DNA of 64,000 nt from Beaufortia kweichowensis (lineage: Eukaryota; Chordata; Actinopteri; Cypriniformes; Gastromyzontidae): the NCBI GenBank assembly GCA_019155185.1, contig CM032817.1, positions 7,956,034-8,020,033 on the forward strand, in the 5' to 3' direction. Below are positions 24,141 to 36,143 of this stretch, in pieces (within the stretch, counting starts at the first letter, position 1; each line of letters opens with the position of its first letter). A program made the position numbers and the translations under genes. The notes under the pieces are model-generated. The model was not told where the DNA came from. It worked only from the letters and a program-made list of their open reading frames with translations, and searched no databases.

Positions 24141-24845
24141 CATGACACTGATGGGACATAACACCACCTGCCTAATAACATGTAGGTTGTCCTTGCGCTG
24201 TGACAATTCGGATGTGTCATGACATTGTCCAGAGCATAACAGGTAAACAACGCACACCGCCATCTACCTGTTTTAAAATACAGTGTAATCCATAAGTTCA
24301 GCCAACTTATTTCCATCGTCCCACGGTCAAGTTTTGACACTGACATGCCCATTTGAGATGCTTTCAGCAGTAGATGGGGTCATCATGGGCACTCAGACAA
24401 GTCTTTAGCTACACAGCCCTATATGCAGCAAGTTTATCAAGATAATCAGTGTAACATTTGTAAAGAAAAAGAAGGTTCAGCGCTCTACACATAAAGTTAA
24501 GAATATAAAGAAACTAAAGCTGTATTTATGAACAATATGATGCGCTTTGACATTTTATTTATACCCTTGTCCAACAGGCCTTGGAAAATCTTGAATGCAC
24601 AGGATTAGAAGTATAGAAACATGCACTTCTCCAAAAAATTTACTGCATTTTATATTTGCTGATATTTTCTGTAAAGCATTAATTACAAAAATATAGAATA
24701 TAATACACAAAATACTAATAGTTAGAATTTGATAAAACATAAGACACAGAAGCTTTCATAACAAAATGTATTCATTTAAACTCCCAGCAGCTTCTGAAGG
24801 TGTAAAAAGATTTCATGAGGTGAAGCAGTGGGTGTGTTTTTTAAA
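24141..24845. other. spacer with SRCR-3 3' flank, no gene seen
   Basis: No coding region is supported. The part around 24530-24845 recurs at 34470-34741 downstream of SRCR-4, including the poly(A) signal. Confidence 0.55.
24554..24559 (-). terminator. SRCR-3 candidate poly(A) signal
   Basis: AATAAA on the minus strand about 290 bp beyond the SRCR-3 stop. The equivalent in SRCR-4 is at 34489-34494. Confidence 0.4.
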
Positions 24846-27800
24846 TCATAAAGCCCCTCCCATGTAGTTTGACTCCTCCCCCACATCGTCGTAGTCTGTT
24901 TGGTGAGTTTAAAACAATTTGACAATTTAAAATGGCAAAGAATAAAAAAATGACTAATTAGATATAAAGATTAACAGCTTACCTAATAGGTTTGTCACAT
25001 CTTCACTATTGTTCACATCATCGTACTGCTCCTGAACTCCATCTGATGAAATCACATGACATGTAGACACATTTGCCTTTTGTGAGACTAACTGATTACA
25101 CCAGATAAAGTCACAATGACTTGATTTTTATTATAAATGTTTAATAGTGATACAATGTGCAGTTCTGTGTAACTCACCTATTACACATTGAATGTTGTTT
25201 CTATTGATGATGACATCATCATAATTCTCTGGTTTGTCCAAAAACATAAGAGATAATTAACCCCATCAGAATGACAAAGTGCCAGGTAACCTACATTTTA
25301 TCTGCCCTGATCATTACTGTAAATTGATTATATGTTACAAAATAGCCTATAAATAAAGTAAAACCACCTTTTTGAAGATCAGAGTTTTGTCCTGTGGTGA
25401 TGACATCATCATACTTCTCAAGTGTGTCTTCTACAAATATAACAGGAGAGACACGTCATCACGTTTAGAGCTATAAAGTATATTTTCTTTTTGTGTACAG
25501 ATCTTATATTTCATCCTCATACAGTATAACAGAACTGCACCTGTCTCACTGTCTGCTATTAGTCCATCAGTGATGACATCATCATAGTATTCTGCTGTGA
25601 CTTTTTTCACCATCTCTTCTACATAAACACAGAACATGTGTGAAAACAAAACAAGAAATATGCTCTTGTAAGTCATGAGACCAAAGATTATTAAATAAAA
25701 TGATAGTAAATATATGTGATCAGTCAGTAAAGTCACTGACCTTTTAGGTCACTGATGACATCATCATAATAATCAATCTTGTGTTCTTTTTCTATGAAAA
25801 GCATGAGACTTACACAGTTTAGTATTATGGATTATTGTATTTACATATATATAGTTTTATGTGTAAGTTTAAAAAGGACTGTCAGATGATTTGTCTGACC
25901 TGAGAAATAGTCATCAGCATCTTCATACCCAGAATGCTGTTCTTCAGAGATGAAACTTTCTGTTAATGTAAAGCAGAACAGTCAGAAACATGTTGATCAT
26001 GATGACAAACTAAATCTTTAGATCACAGAGCACATGAGCATATCACATTAACTGACCACTGACCTAAAGGATTTTGACGTTCATTTATCTTCTAACCGTG
26101 AAGGAAACCAGTTTTATTTATTTGATTTTTATTCAAACATTATGTAATCACATAATAATTTAGTTACACTGACTCTATTCTGTAAACACACATCTGTCCT
26201 CATATGAACTCATTTCTCACTGCACTCCAGAAATATAGACAGGAAGAAACACACACACACACGCACACACACACACACACACACACATGCGTGCACACAC
26301 ACAATCCTGTAAACATGCACCTGCAGTTGTGTGGTTTTGTGAGAGGAATTCTGTGGTTTAAAGCAGGAGGTTTAACAGGACTAATAATAGATGAACATCA
26401 GCCGTCTGATAGACTCTAATCTACAGATTTATCTAAATACACACATAAACAACCCTTAAACTTACACTGAATTACAAACTCACCTTAATATTTATACATT
26501 TGATTTGATTTAACAACAAACATGAAGTCTCACCTCTCTGAGTGAATTGTTTGTGTTTGTTTGTGTGTCTGTGATCAATCTCTTCATAAACTGCTTCAGT
26601 GTGAGTCCAGTTTCTCCTCTTAGAGAGAGCTGTGAGTGCACACAAACACACAAACCTGCTGTCAGTTCACAACACACAACTGATGACACACTGAACATGA
26701 CTGTAGTGAGATTGATGTTGGTGTCTGATGTAGTTCAGTATGTCAGATGTGTACTTGTATGTGATGTGTGTATGTCTGTACCTCTCCTCATCACTCTGTT
26801 GTGTTGAATCACTATCAGCAGCGGCACTAAGAGCAGTAAGAGCAAAACTCCCAGTACAATCACAACCACTGGAGGAATGAAGAGAGACGCTGCTGCTGGA
26901 CGAGTTTGTGGACGAGTCACTGATGTCAAACGCACTGGACTCCGGTTTGTCTGAGAAACTGAAGGAGATGTTGGTGTGGCAGGAGTTGTGGGCACAGACA
27001 AATCTGTCAATAGAAAAACAAACACACACATTAAAATTTTATTAAAATTATAATAAATTCATTAGTCAGTGTTTTTTTCTCACTTGCACAAACAAGTCTA
27101 ACACGTTCTTTGTGTGAGCAGTCAGTGTGGTTATTCAGGACGTGAGGACAGTCCCACAGGTGAATCTCAGTCCCTCTGCACTCGACTCTGTTCATCCACA
27201 CAACACCTTCATCAGCAGCAAATGCTTCATTCCCACCAGAACTCAATGCTGCTCCACAACCCAGCTGTCTGCAGACCACCTGAGCATCTCTGATGTCCCA
27301 CAGATCATCACAGACTGAACCCCACACAGAGTTATGATACACCTCCAGCCTCCCAGAACACCAGCCCTTCCCTCCACTCAGTCTGACAGGAACATAATCT
27401 ACATCACACACAACAAACAGCAGTTACAACAACACACACTAAAACTGAAACTCAAACTGGTAGATCATGTGTAATCAATTATCATAAAATTATGTTATGT
27501 TTTCATATAAACCTACTTGAACATTGTTTCTGGTAAGGAGATGGTGAGGTAAAACATGTCAAACGACTCCGAGGAACATCACGAATATCATTTTCTGAGA
27601 TCACAATATGATAAAATTTTATTCACACTGAACAGAACATTTCCCATTCATCAGCAATCAGTCCTGTATCATATAAATGTTTTCTTTTATTCAATATATT
27701 ATATAATTACAAACATGACCATAAGAGTGTTCATTAAATTTTATCTTACCAGAGCAGGTGATGTGAGCCACCTCGTTTTCACTACAGTCATTCTCTCCCC

Positions 27801-30800
27801 AGGGTGAAGATTTACACTGCCACAGATTTAAGTCATGTGCTCGACATTCAACATTATCCAGCCAGTTATGAGCTGATGACAGTCTTGTTGTAGATTCAGA
27901 CAGAATGGCAGATTTTCCACAGTTCAGCTCTTGACAGATCAGACTCGCTGTGTCTCTGTTCATTTGGTTCCAGCAAACATTACCCCAAGATCCATTATAG
28001 AAAACCTCTAAATTCCCTTCACAGCCTTCAGTTAATCTGATCTCTTTAAACTCTAGAATGAAAAATACTTGCTTAGATACTTTAGGCACTAAACCCACAA
28101 TTCCATTAATATTTTATATGTATCATTTATACAGTGCATTTCATTAGCACTGAACAGTTACTTTAAAAAAAAGCTACATAATATGCTGTGTACATGTAGA
28201 AATACTATTTTGTGAAAAATATCTTTTAAAACATTCACACTGGTGTACTGTTTACCTGAGCAGACGACTCCCACATCCTCCTTGTGTTTACAGTCATGAT
28301 CTCCCCAGACCCGTGAAGAGCAGCTCCACAGAGACGTCTCATTCCCTTCACAGTCCACATCATCCAGCCATATGTGTCCAGAACCAGGACCAAACCAGGC
28401 TGGTACTGGCTGATTACTGAGAGCCACTCCACACTGCAGCTGTCTGCACACCACATGAGCATCTTTAATATCCCAGGAGTCATCACACACTGTCCCCCAT
28501 GAGCCATTGTGAAAAACCTCCAGCCTCCCTGCACAATCAGCACCAGAACCCACCAGCCTCACGGACCTGTCACCTGAGTTCAGAAATACAAAAAGATAAA
28601 CAGTATTTTACTTATAAACATTTAATCTAAGAATACAGTCAGATATTGTATGTCTCACTGATGCAGGTGATTGACAGCTGTTGTCTGGAGCTGCAGTTGA
28701 GAGTTTGTGGAGAGCTGCAGTTCCTCAGATGATCTTCAGTCCCAGAGCACTGGAAGCCCGTCACACACTCATGACTGTGTTCATCACTGGATGAAGACGA
28801 GCCAGAGAAGTTCAGCACAGAGCCACAGCCCAGCTGTCTGCAGACCACAGAGGATTCAGAGAGACTCCAGGAGTCCAGCAGAACTCTCCTCCAGACCTGA
28901 TGAATGTAAACTTCCACCTCACCCTCACAATCTCTCTCTCCAGACAACCTCACACGACCATCATGAAGAGCCAGAGACGAATCTGAAGAGAAGATCTGAC
29001 AGTTTACTTACTGTCTTATATTAACATCACATAAATGATAAGATCACTCACTAGAACAAATGACTCCAACATCTTGTTTATGAGAGTTTTCAGCTCGACT
29101 CCATGAAGAGATTGAACATTGTGAGAGTTGTGTTTCATTCCCCTGACAGTCAAACACATCAGCCCAGATTTCACCAGATCCCTCTCCAAACCAGTCCATT
29201 CCCACAACAGAAACAGCAATCCCACAATTCAGCTGTCTACAGACAACATTAGCAGCTCTCATATTCATGCACCCGTCACACACTGTTCCCCATTTACTGA
29301 AATACTGACGCTCAACTCGACCAGAACAGATATCAGAGCCGTTCACCAGTCTAAGTGCTGTGTAACCTGGACAAAGAAGTGAGATTTTAGTAAGGCAGTA
29401 TGAAACACAGCTTGTGAAGCACCACTTTTTTTCAAGTAGTAAAACGTGAATTTCTACATTATTACCAGAGCATATCAATCCCATGTCCTTCTCATGGGTG
29501 CAGTTTTCTTTGAGAGAAGGTGATGATGAACAAAGAGATAAATGAGACTCTTCTCCGGTACATTGAATCTCTTGTGTCCACAACTGTCCGTCTCCTTTAC
29601 CAAAAGCATCAGCTCCCAGCAGCTGTACAGGAACCCCACAGTTCAGTTCTCTACACACAACCTCTGCATCCTGATGATCAAATGCAGCATCACACACTGA
29701 CATCCAGGTGTTTCCACGAGGCATCTCTACTCTCCCAGAACAGCGAGAACCACCAACCAGCCTGATTGCTTTAATAAAATAGAGACATTCTAATAAATAT
29801 GCTAACACACAAGTATTTTAAATAAATACATATTTAAAATAAACTTAATTGTTTGCATTTTTTTTTCAGCAAAATGCATCCAAGATGAAAAACAAAACAA
29901 TAAACAAGGCTATAATCTGTCCGATGAATGGCAACTAAATTAACCACATAAGAAAACCTAAGAAACTAAAACAAAAAAAATGCATTTTCAAAGCTACATT
30001 TTAAATTCTCTCCCTGTGCTGCCATAAATTGTCTATAATATTCACAGAAGGCAAGTGATATTTACAGAACTAATGAGGAGTGAGAAAAAGAACAACAGGC
30101 AGACTTTTTATAGTGACAATAATAATTAATTAAACAGATATGTTTCCATGTAGGTCTAGTTCTGTGAGGAAAATATGGTTAGCAATGATGACACAAGTTA
30201 AGAAAACACAAGTCATACCAGAGCAGATTACTCCAGCATCATCAGCATGTTTACCCTCCACTCCCCATCCATTTGATCCACAGTACTGCAGTGTGGACTC
30301 TCCTCCTCTACAGTTGACATCATCAATCCAGATGTTTCCTGATCCTTCTCCGAAGTGAGCATTTTTTGGTGCATTTAAAGCCTCTCCACATCCGAGTTCT
30401 CTACACACCACTGCCGCATCTGTCAGATCCCAGCTATCATGTCCCACTGTTCCCCACTGACCATCATGAAGAATCTCCACTCGACCAGCACAAGGACTGC
30501 CACCACCCACTAATCTCAATGTTTCTGAAAAAAAGGCACAAAAAAGAAAAATTTTAGAAAACACACTTAATACAACAGGCACAACAATTTATGTTATAGG
30601 TTTTGTATTTTACTTATTGCAATTTGATTTTGTTTACCTACCATTACACACAAGAGCCACAGTGTTGATATGAGAACAAATGTTGTGTGAAGTTATTGTT
30701 GGACAGAGAGCAAACTGATATTCCTTTCCAGTACATTGAATCTCTTGTGACCACACCTGTCCGTCTCCGTTACCAAAAGCATCAGCTCTCAGCAGCTGTA

Positions 30801-31788
30801 CAGGAACCCCACAGTTCAGTTCTCTACACACAACCTCTGCATCCTGATGATCAAACGCAGCATCACACACTGACATCCAGGTGTTTCCATGAGGTATCTC
30901 TACTCTCCCAGAACAGCGAGAACCGCCAACCAGCCTGACTCCTAAAATTACAGGAGAAACATTATGTAAAACATTAACTTGCACAATGTTAGCAATTATT
31001 CTTTACATATTAATAAAAACAATTTCTTAATTATCAGCATTCATTTTTATTAACAAACGGTTTTGTTTACCAATACATGCTTGTTATTAGAACTAATGCT
31101 TCCTTATCTTTTTAGTACATACACATAATTAATATAGAAAATAATGTCATACAGAATTACACATGTAAAACAAATAACACACCTGAGCAAATAACTCCGA
31201 CATCTTCTTCGTGTTCGCAATCATGATCACCTATCTTTTTTGTACTGCAGCTTAGTATTGTGGATTCTGATCCACTACAGAGCACATCATCCATCCAGAT
31301 TTGTCCAGATCCTGGTCCAAAGTGTGCAAGACGTATTGTATCTAAATTACTGTCACAGCCCAGCTCTCTACACACCACTGATGCAGAGGTTAAGTCAAAA
31401 AAATCATCACACACTGTTCCCCACTGACCATCATGAAAAACCTCCACTCTGCCAGCACAAGAATTACTGCCACCCACCAGCCTCACTTCACCTGCACACA
31501 AATACAAATAATATATATATACACATATATAGAAGAGAGAAACCAAATAACAAAGCGGAAGAGAAATAAATTATCATTAGATCAGGCAATACTTTTCATG
31601 CATATCTGAAAATTAAAATAAAGTGGAATTCTACAAAATTTCATTACAAATTCATAATACTAACACCGATTTAGTTACTATATAACATTAATTTACACAT
31701 CGTAATTGTGTAAAAACATACCAGTTGTGGAGATTGTGACGATAGAGAACAGAAAAAGGAGTGTTAGACAGCTCTTCATCTTCTTCAT
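24846..31788 (-). CDS. SRCR-3: multi-SRCR receptor with 9 SRCR domains and six YDDV motifs, frame intact
   Basis: Exons: signal peptide 31722-31788 (MKKMKSCLTLLFLFSIVTIS); SRCR 31183-31491, 30642-30941, 30219-30524, 29466-29768, 29052-29366, 28659-28982, 28256-28573, 27750-28052; linker 27517-27594; SRCR 27084-27398; stalk plus TM 26782-27003; tail 26534-26629 (VYEEI), 26321-26350, 25900-25959 (GYEDA), 25741-25791 (YYDDV), 25541-25618 (YYDDV), 25368-25430 (KYDDV), 25178-25228 (NYDDV), 24983-25042 (QYDDV), 24846-24895 (DYDDV, then TGA). The model is fully in frame at 1232 aa. The stalk reads TTPATPTSPSVSQTNRSP before a Leu/Val-rich TM and HNRVMRRG stop-transfer. The N-terminal block alternates alpha and beta SRCR types. 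The signal peptide and promoter are the most diverged of the four genes, but the rest of the 3' half is almost identical to SRCR-4. Confidence 0.9.
26247..26303. repeat. (AC)n microsatellite in SRCR-3 tail intron
   Basis: Interrupted CA repeat of about 57 bp. The orthologous site in SRCR-4 is expanded to about 86 bp at 36056-36141. Confidence 0.9.
30219..30524 (-). other. third SRCR domain of SRCR-3, lacking cysteines C2 and C7
   Basis: The usual WGTVCDD is WGTVGHD (codon GGA), and the usual GWGxHNCxH is GWGVEGKHADD. All six other cysteines are present. In group B SRCR domains these two positions are bonded to each other, so one complete disulfide is missing while the frame and fold pattern stay intact. 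Confidence 0.8.
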
Positions 31789-31875
31789 CTCTTCATGCAG
31801 TCTGCTCGATCAACTTAGGACTGAAAGTTTCTCACAGTTGCCTAAAGCAGCTACACAATCACCAAACAACAGCAA

Positions 31876-32010
31876 GCCAATCAAACACTCTGTTACCTTA
31901 TTAGAGAGAAGAGAGGAAATCAACAAAGAGCTTCAGCGACAAATCACAGGAGGCATTTTTAATTTTTACCATATTTATTAAAGTACGTCAGCATTGATAA
32001 AAACGACTCC
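31876..32010 (-). promoter_or_regulatory. SRCR-3 promoter-proximal conserved block (diverged)
   Basis: Retains the inverted CCAAT, TTACCTTATTAGA, GGAAATCA and CGACAAATCA text in the order seen at the other genes, but with many substitutions and no TATA-like CATATATATC. Confidence 0.4.
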
Positions 32011-33349
32011 TCCTCACAAGAACACATAACTGGGGTGAGAAACATGTAAATAAAAGAGTGACAAAATCATACAACCTACTGAAAACTAATTTTATTAGCA
32101 GGACACATTCCAGCACCTGCAGATTTATAAATACAAACATTGATAACTGACGGCCTGATGCTTTGAGGTCACAGAACATTTAGTTTAGTTAGATGCAGAA
32201 ATTATACATTGGATTATAAGAATACATTAGTTGCATACAAACAGAAATAAAAGTATAGACAAAGAGACATTTAGACTGATTTAAGAGTAAGGTAGAGTAA
32301 CTCTAATATATATTTAGCATCAAATGCTGTCGTATGCAGGTCTACTGAATAAGAAACAGAAAGAGCTTTATTCAGAGAAAGTGGACAAAGTGCAGACATA
32401 CATATAATGTAAGACAATATAAAAGAACACTAGTAGTTAGTCTCTGGTAAAACTTACAGTAAAAGAATGACTAAACACAAAACAAACAAACAAAAAGAGT
32501 AAAAGAATTTTAGAGAGAGGCAGCCATCCACAGCGCCATCTTGATCAAACATGTTCAAGTCAAACACACATACATACACAGACAAACTCACACTAAATGT
32601 GAAATGAAAATACTAAACAGACTTTTCTACTTCTAAAAATAAGAAACAAGATATTTTATAACATTATTTTATAAAGTAAAAATAAAGCCTAAAACAATGT
32701 ACAATATCATTAGCAAAACTTAAACAAAAATAAAACAGCTTCAGAACTTCATACATTAAATCAACAAATTAATTAATACATCGGATGAATTAATATATCT
32801 ACAGAATGTCTCTATATCAATATACGTGCAGCAGCATTTGTCTATTTAATATTGTGATACGTTATTTTTCCACTAGATGGCAGTTACTGGACTGTCAATC
32901 AAAGCATCAACATGTTGTCATGTAGGACTATATAAAGAATGTTCACTTGGGGAGGGTGGCTAAAATGCATTTGCGGTGTATGGAAATAATATAAATCATT
33001 TTTATCTTTTTATCACTTTATTTATTCCAATTAGAAGGCCTTAACCCCAGCAAAACATTAATATGAGCATTAATGGGCGTTCTCTCATTGGCCTTCTTAC
33101 TGTTTATAAACTTATTAGGCACAAATTCTGTTTGATGTCTCTTCTATACACATTAAAACATAAACAGTTTTGTGTCTAGTGACAGGTGATTTTATAAAAA
33201 TCTACATACAAATGTATTACACTACAATGATTTTAAGCTCTTATTGTACAAAAATCTTTACTGTCAAGACTGTGCATGAACTTATGAACTTGTTTTCACG
33301 TTCTATTAGCAATATAAAATGAATGATTAATACATCTGGTTCAATAACA
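32011..33349. other. intergenic spacer, no gene seen
   Basis: AT-rich, with a CTCF-like site at 32870. No supported gene and no clear transposon ends. Confidence 0.5.
32870..32885. promoter_or_regulatory. CTCF-like motif, copy 3
   Basis: CCACTAGATGGCAGTT fits the CTCF core consensus well. It lies about 1.1 kb upstream of SRCR-3. Confidence 0.4.
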
Positions 33350-34400
33350 TTTGTAGCAGCAGTTTGAAAGTGATTGAGCCTCTACTGCCATCACGTGGTC
33401 ATGACTGGCACAACACTTATCTGATCTCCACATGAACGCGCTTCAAACATCACGAGCGTCACAGTCCACTGTCTGCACGTCCGCGGTGTTTAAAAACTGT
33501 TCATTGAAGCAGAAAAGAGTAAAATTTCATGTGTTTGTGAATTGAAATCTGTGGCTATTGACATTACTATATGAACAATCAAATCAATGTTTAGTTTCGA
33601 TTATTAATGTCATTCGTAAGACATTCGTACGTCATCATTGCACGTCTTTACTTGTAAAAACGACGTTGTTGTTGTTGAGCGCAGTACTAGTAACATTTTA
33701 CATGTTGCTTTTAAAATGCAAAAAACTAAAGGTTATTTCACATGAAAACAAGTTGCCTTTAAAAGAAAGAAGAAAAGAAAACATGAATGTGACAAACATT
33801 TATGCAATAGGAGAGAGAAGAGCAAAAAGAGAAGAGGAGGAATATCACGTACATCTGATACACCTGACTGAAAAGAAACAGACGAAGAAGAACAAAAAAA
33901 GATAAAGACATGAAAAGAAAGAGCAGAAAAACAGGTAAAGCTCATGTAATTATAGTTATTTTTGATGAGCATTTTTTCTTTTTACTGTAGAAATGTGTAT
34001 TTTTAGAGCTGTATTTTTACTGCAATAGATTTAATCTAAGAAGTAATATATAATTTAATATAGGAATTATATTGAATTACAATATATTGAGATTATATTT
34101 TTCACATATTCTGTAGTTTGCAAAACGTTAACACAAAATATTTATTGTTTAATTTAATGTCATTATGGAAGATATTTTATGTCAAGCATACACACTTTCA
34201 TGTGTGATTATGTGTTATTATGCCCTTTATTTTCAGGAATTGATTTATGAAAAATCTTTCATGACACGATTAATATTATTTACTTCATCTGTCAGTAGTT
34301 TTAATGGGGGTGATCAGTGTATGAAAAATAAAAATAAAAGCCAAGAAGGTTGAGCCCGACCTTAATATGCAGAAGATTCAACCTCAGCACAAATTAATAC
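33350..34400 (+). pseudogene. relic copy c of mettl25 exon 1/promoter and ccdc59 exons
   Basis: Positions 33430-33480 match mettl25 exon 1 and 33490-33650 the promoter (TACGTCAT at 33628). Positions 33750-33900 match ccdc59 exon 2 (TTGCCTTTAAAAGAAAGAAG; GAGGAATATC; AGAAGAACAAAAAAAG) with internal deletions. Positions 34225-34400 carry a decayed exon 4 (GACCTTAATATGCAGAAGATT). There is no continuous frame. Confidence 0.75.
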
Positions 34401-34488
34401 AAGAATGTTTCTTTGCATCTCTTTGTTTTTATTGCTAATATTTGTTGTCATTTAAATGGTGACTGGGCAATATGATGCTCTCTGACAT

Positions 34489-34494
34489 TTTATT
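34489..34494 (-). terminator. SRCR-4 candidate poly(A) signal
   Basis: AATAAA on the minus strand about 250 bp past the SRCR-4 stop, in sequence shared with the SRCR-3 3' flank. Confidence 0.4.
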
Positions 34495-34741
34495 TATACC
34501 CTTGTCCAACAGGCCTTATAAAATCTAGTATGCACAGAATTATACAAGCATGCACTTCTACAACATTCTACATATTTTTTTAAACCATTGACAATACTAT
34601 AAAAAATAGTAGACCAAATGCTAAACATTAAAATTTAAACATAAGGCATAGAAGATTTAGTAGCAAATCACTTAAAATCTCGGCAGCTCCTGATGGTGTA
34701 AAATGATTTTATGAATTGAGGTAGTGGGTGTGGTTATTGAG

Positions 34742-36053
34742 TCATAAAGCCCCTTCCATGCAGTTTGACCCCTCCCCCACATCATCATAGTCTGTTGTGT
34801 GAAACAAAAGGACATTTGCATTAAGATTTAAACAAACTCCTTTAAATGACTTTTTAAACAGACAAAGAATTAAGTCAAATAAGATATAAAGATTAACAGC
34901 TTACCTAATAGGTTTGTCACATCTTCATTGACATTGTTCACATCATCATACTCCTCCAATGTTTTGTGTAACTCACCTGTTACACCATGAAAGTTCTTTT
35001 CATTGATGATGACATCATCATAATTCTCTGGTTGTCCACACACATACATATTTGATAAACATAAAAAAACACCAGAATTACAGTTAAACTACATTTTATC
35101 TGCCTTGATTATCACTCTGAATGAATAATATAGAAAATATAGAAAAATAGAAAACAGCCTACAAATAAAGTAAAACCACCTTTTTGAAGATCAGAGTTTT
35201 GTCCTGTGGTGATGACATCATCATACTTCTCAAGTGTGTCTTCTACAAATATAACAGGAGAGACACGTCATCACATGTTTAGAGCTATAAAGTATATTTT
35301 CTTTTTGTGTACCGATCTTATATTTCATCCTCATACAGTATAACAGAACTGCACCTGTCTCACTGTCTGCTATTAGTCCATCAGTGATGACATCATCATA
35401 GTATTCTGCTGTGACTTTTTTCACCATCTCTTCTACATAAACACAGAACATGTGTGAAAACAAAACAAGAAATATGCTCTTGTAAGTCATGAGACCAAAG
35501 ATTATTAAATAAAATGATAGTAAATATATGTGATCAGTCAGTAAAGTCACTGACCTTTTAGGTCACTGATGACATCATCATAATAATCAATCTTGTGTTC
35601 TTTTTCTATTGAAAGCATGAGACTTTCAAAGTTTAGTATTGTGAATTATTGTATTTATATATATATAGTTTTATGTATAAGTTTAAAAAGGACTGTCAGA
35701 TGATTTGTCTGACCTGAGAAAAAGTCATCAACATCTTCATACCCAGAATGCTGTTCTTCAGAGATGAAACTTTCTGTTAATGTAAAGCAGAACAGTCAGA
35801 AACATGTTGATCATGATGACAAACTAAAACTTTAGATCACAGAGCACATAAGAATATCACATTAACTGACCACTGACCAAAAGGATTCATTTATCTTCTA
35901 ACCGTGAAGGAAACCAGTTTTATTTATTTGATTTTTATTAAAACATTATGTAATCACGTAATAATTTAAGTTACACTGACTCTATTCTGTAAACACACAT
36001 CTGTCCTCATATGAACTCATTTCTCACTGCACTCCAGAAATATAGACAGGAAG

Positions 36054-36143
<90 letters not shown>

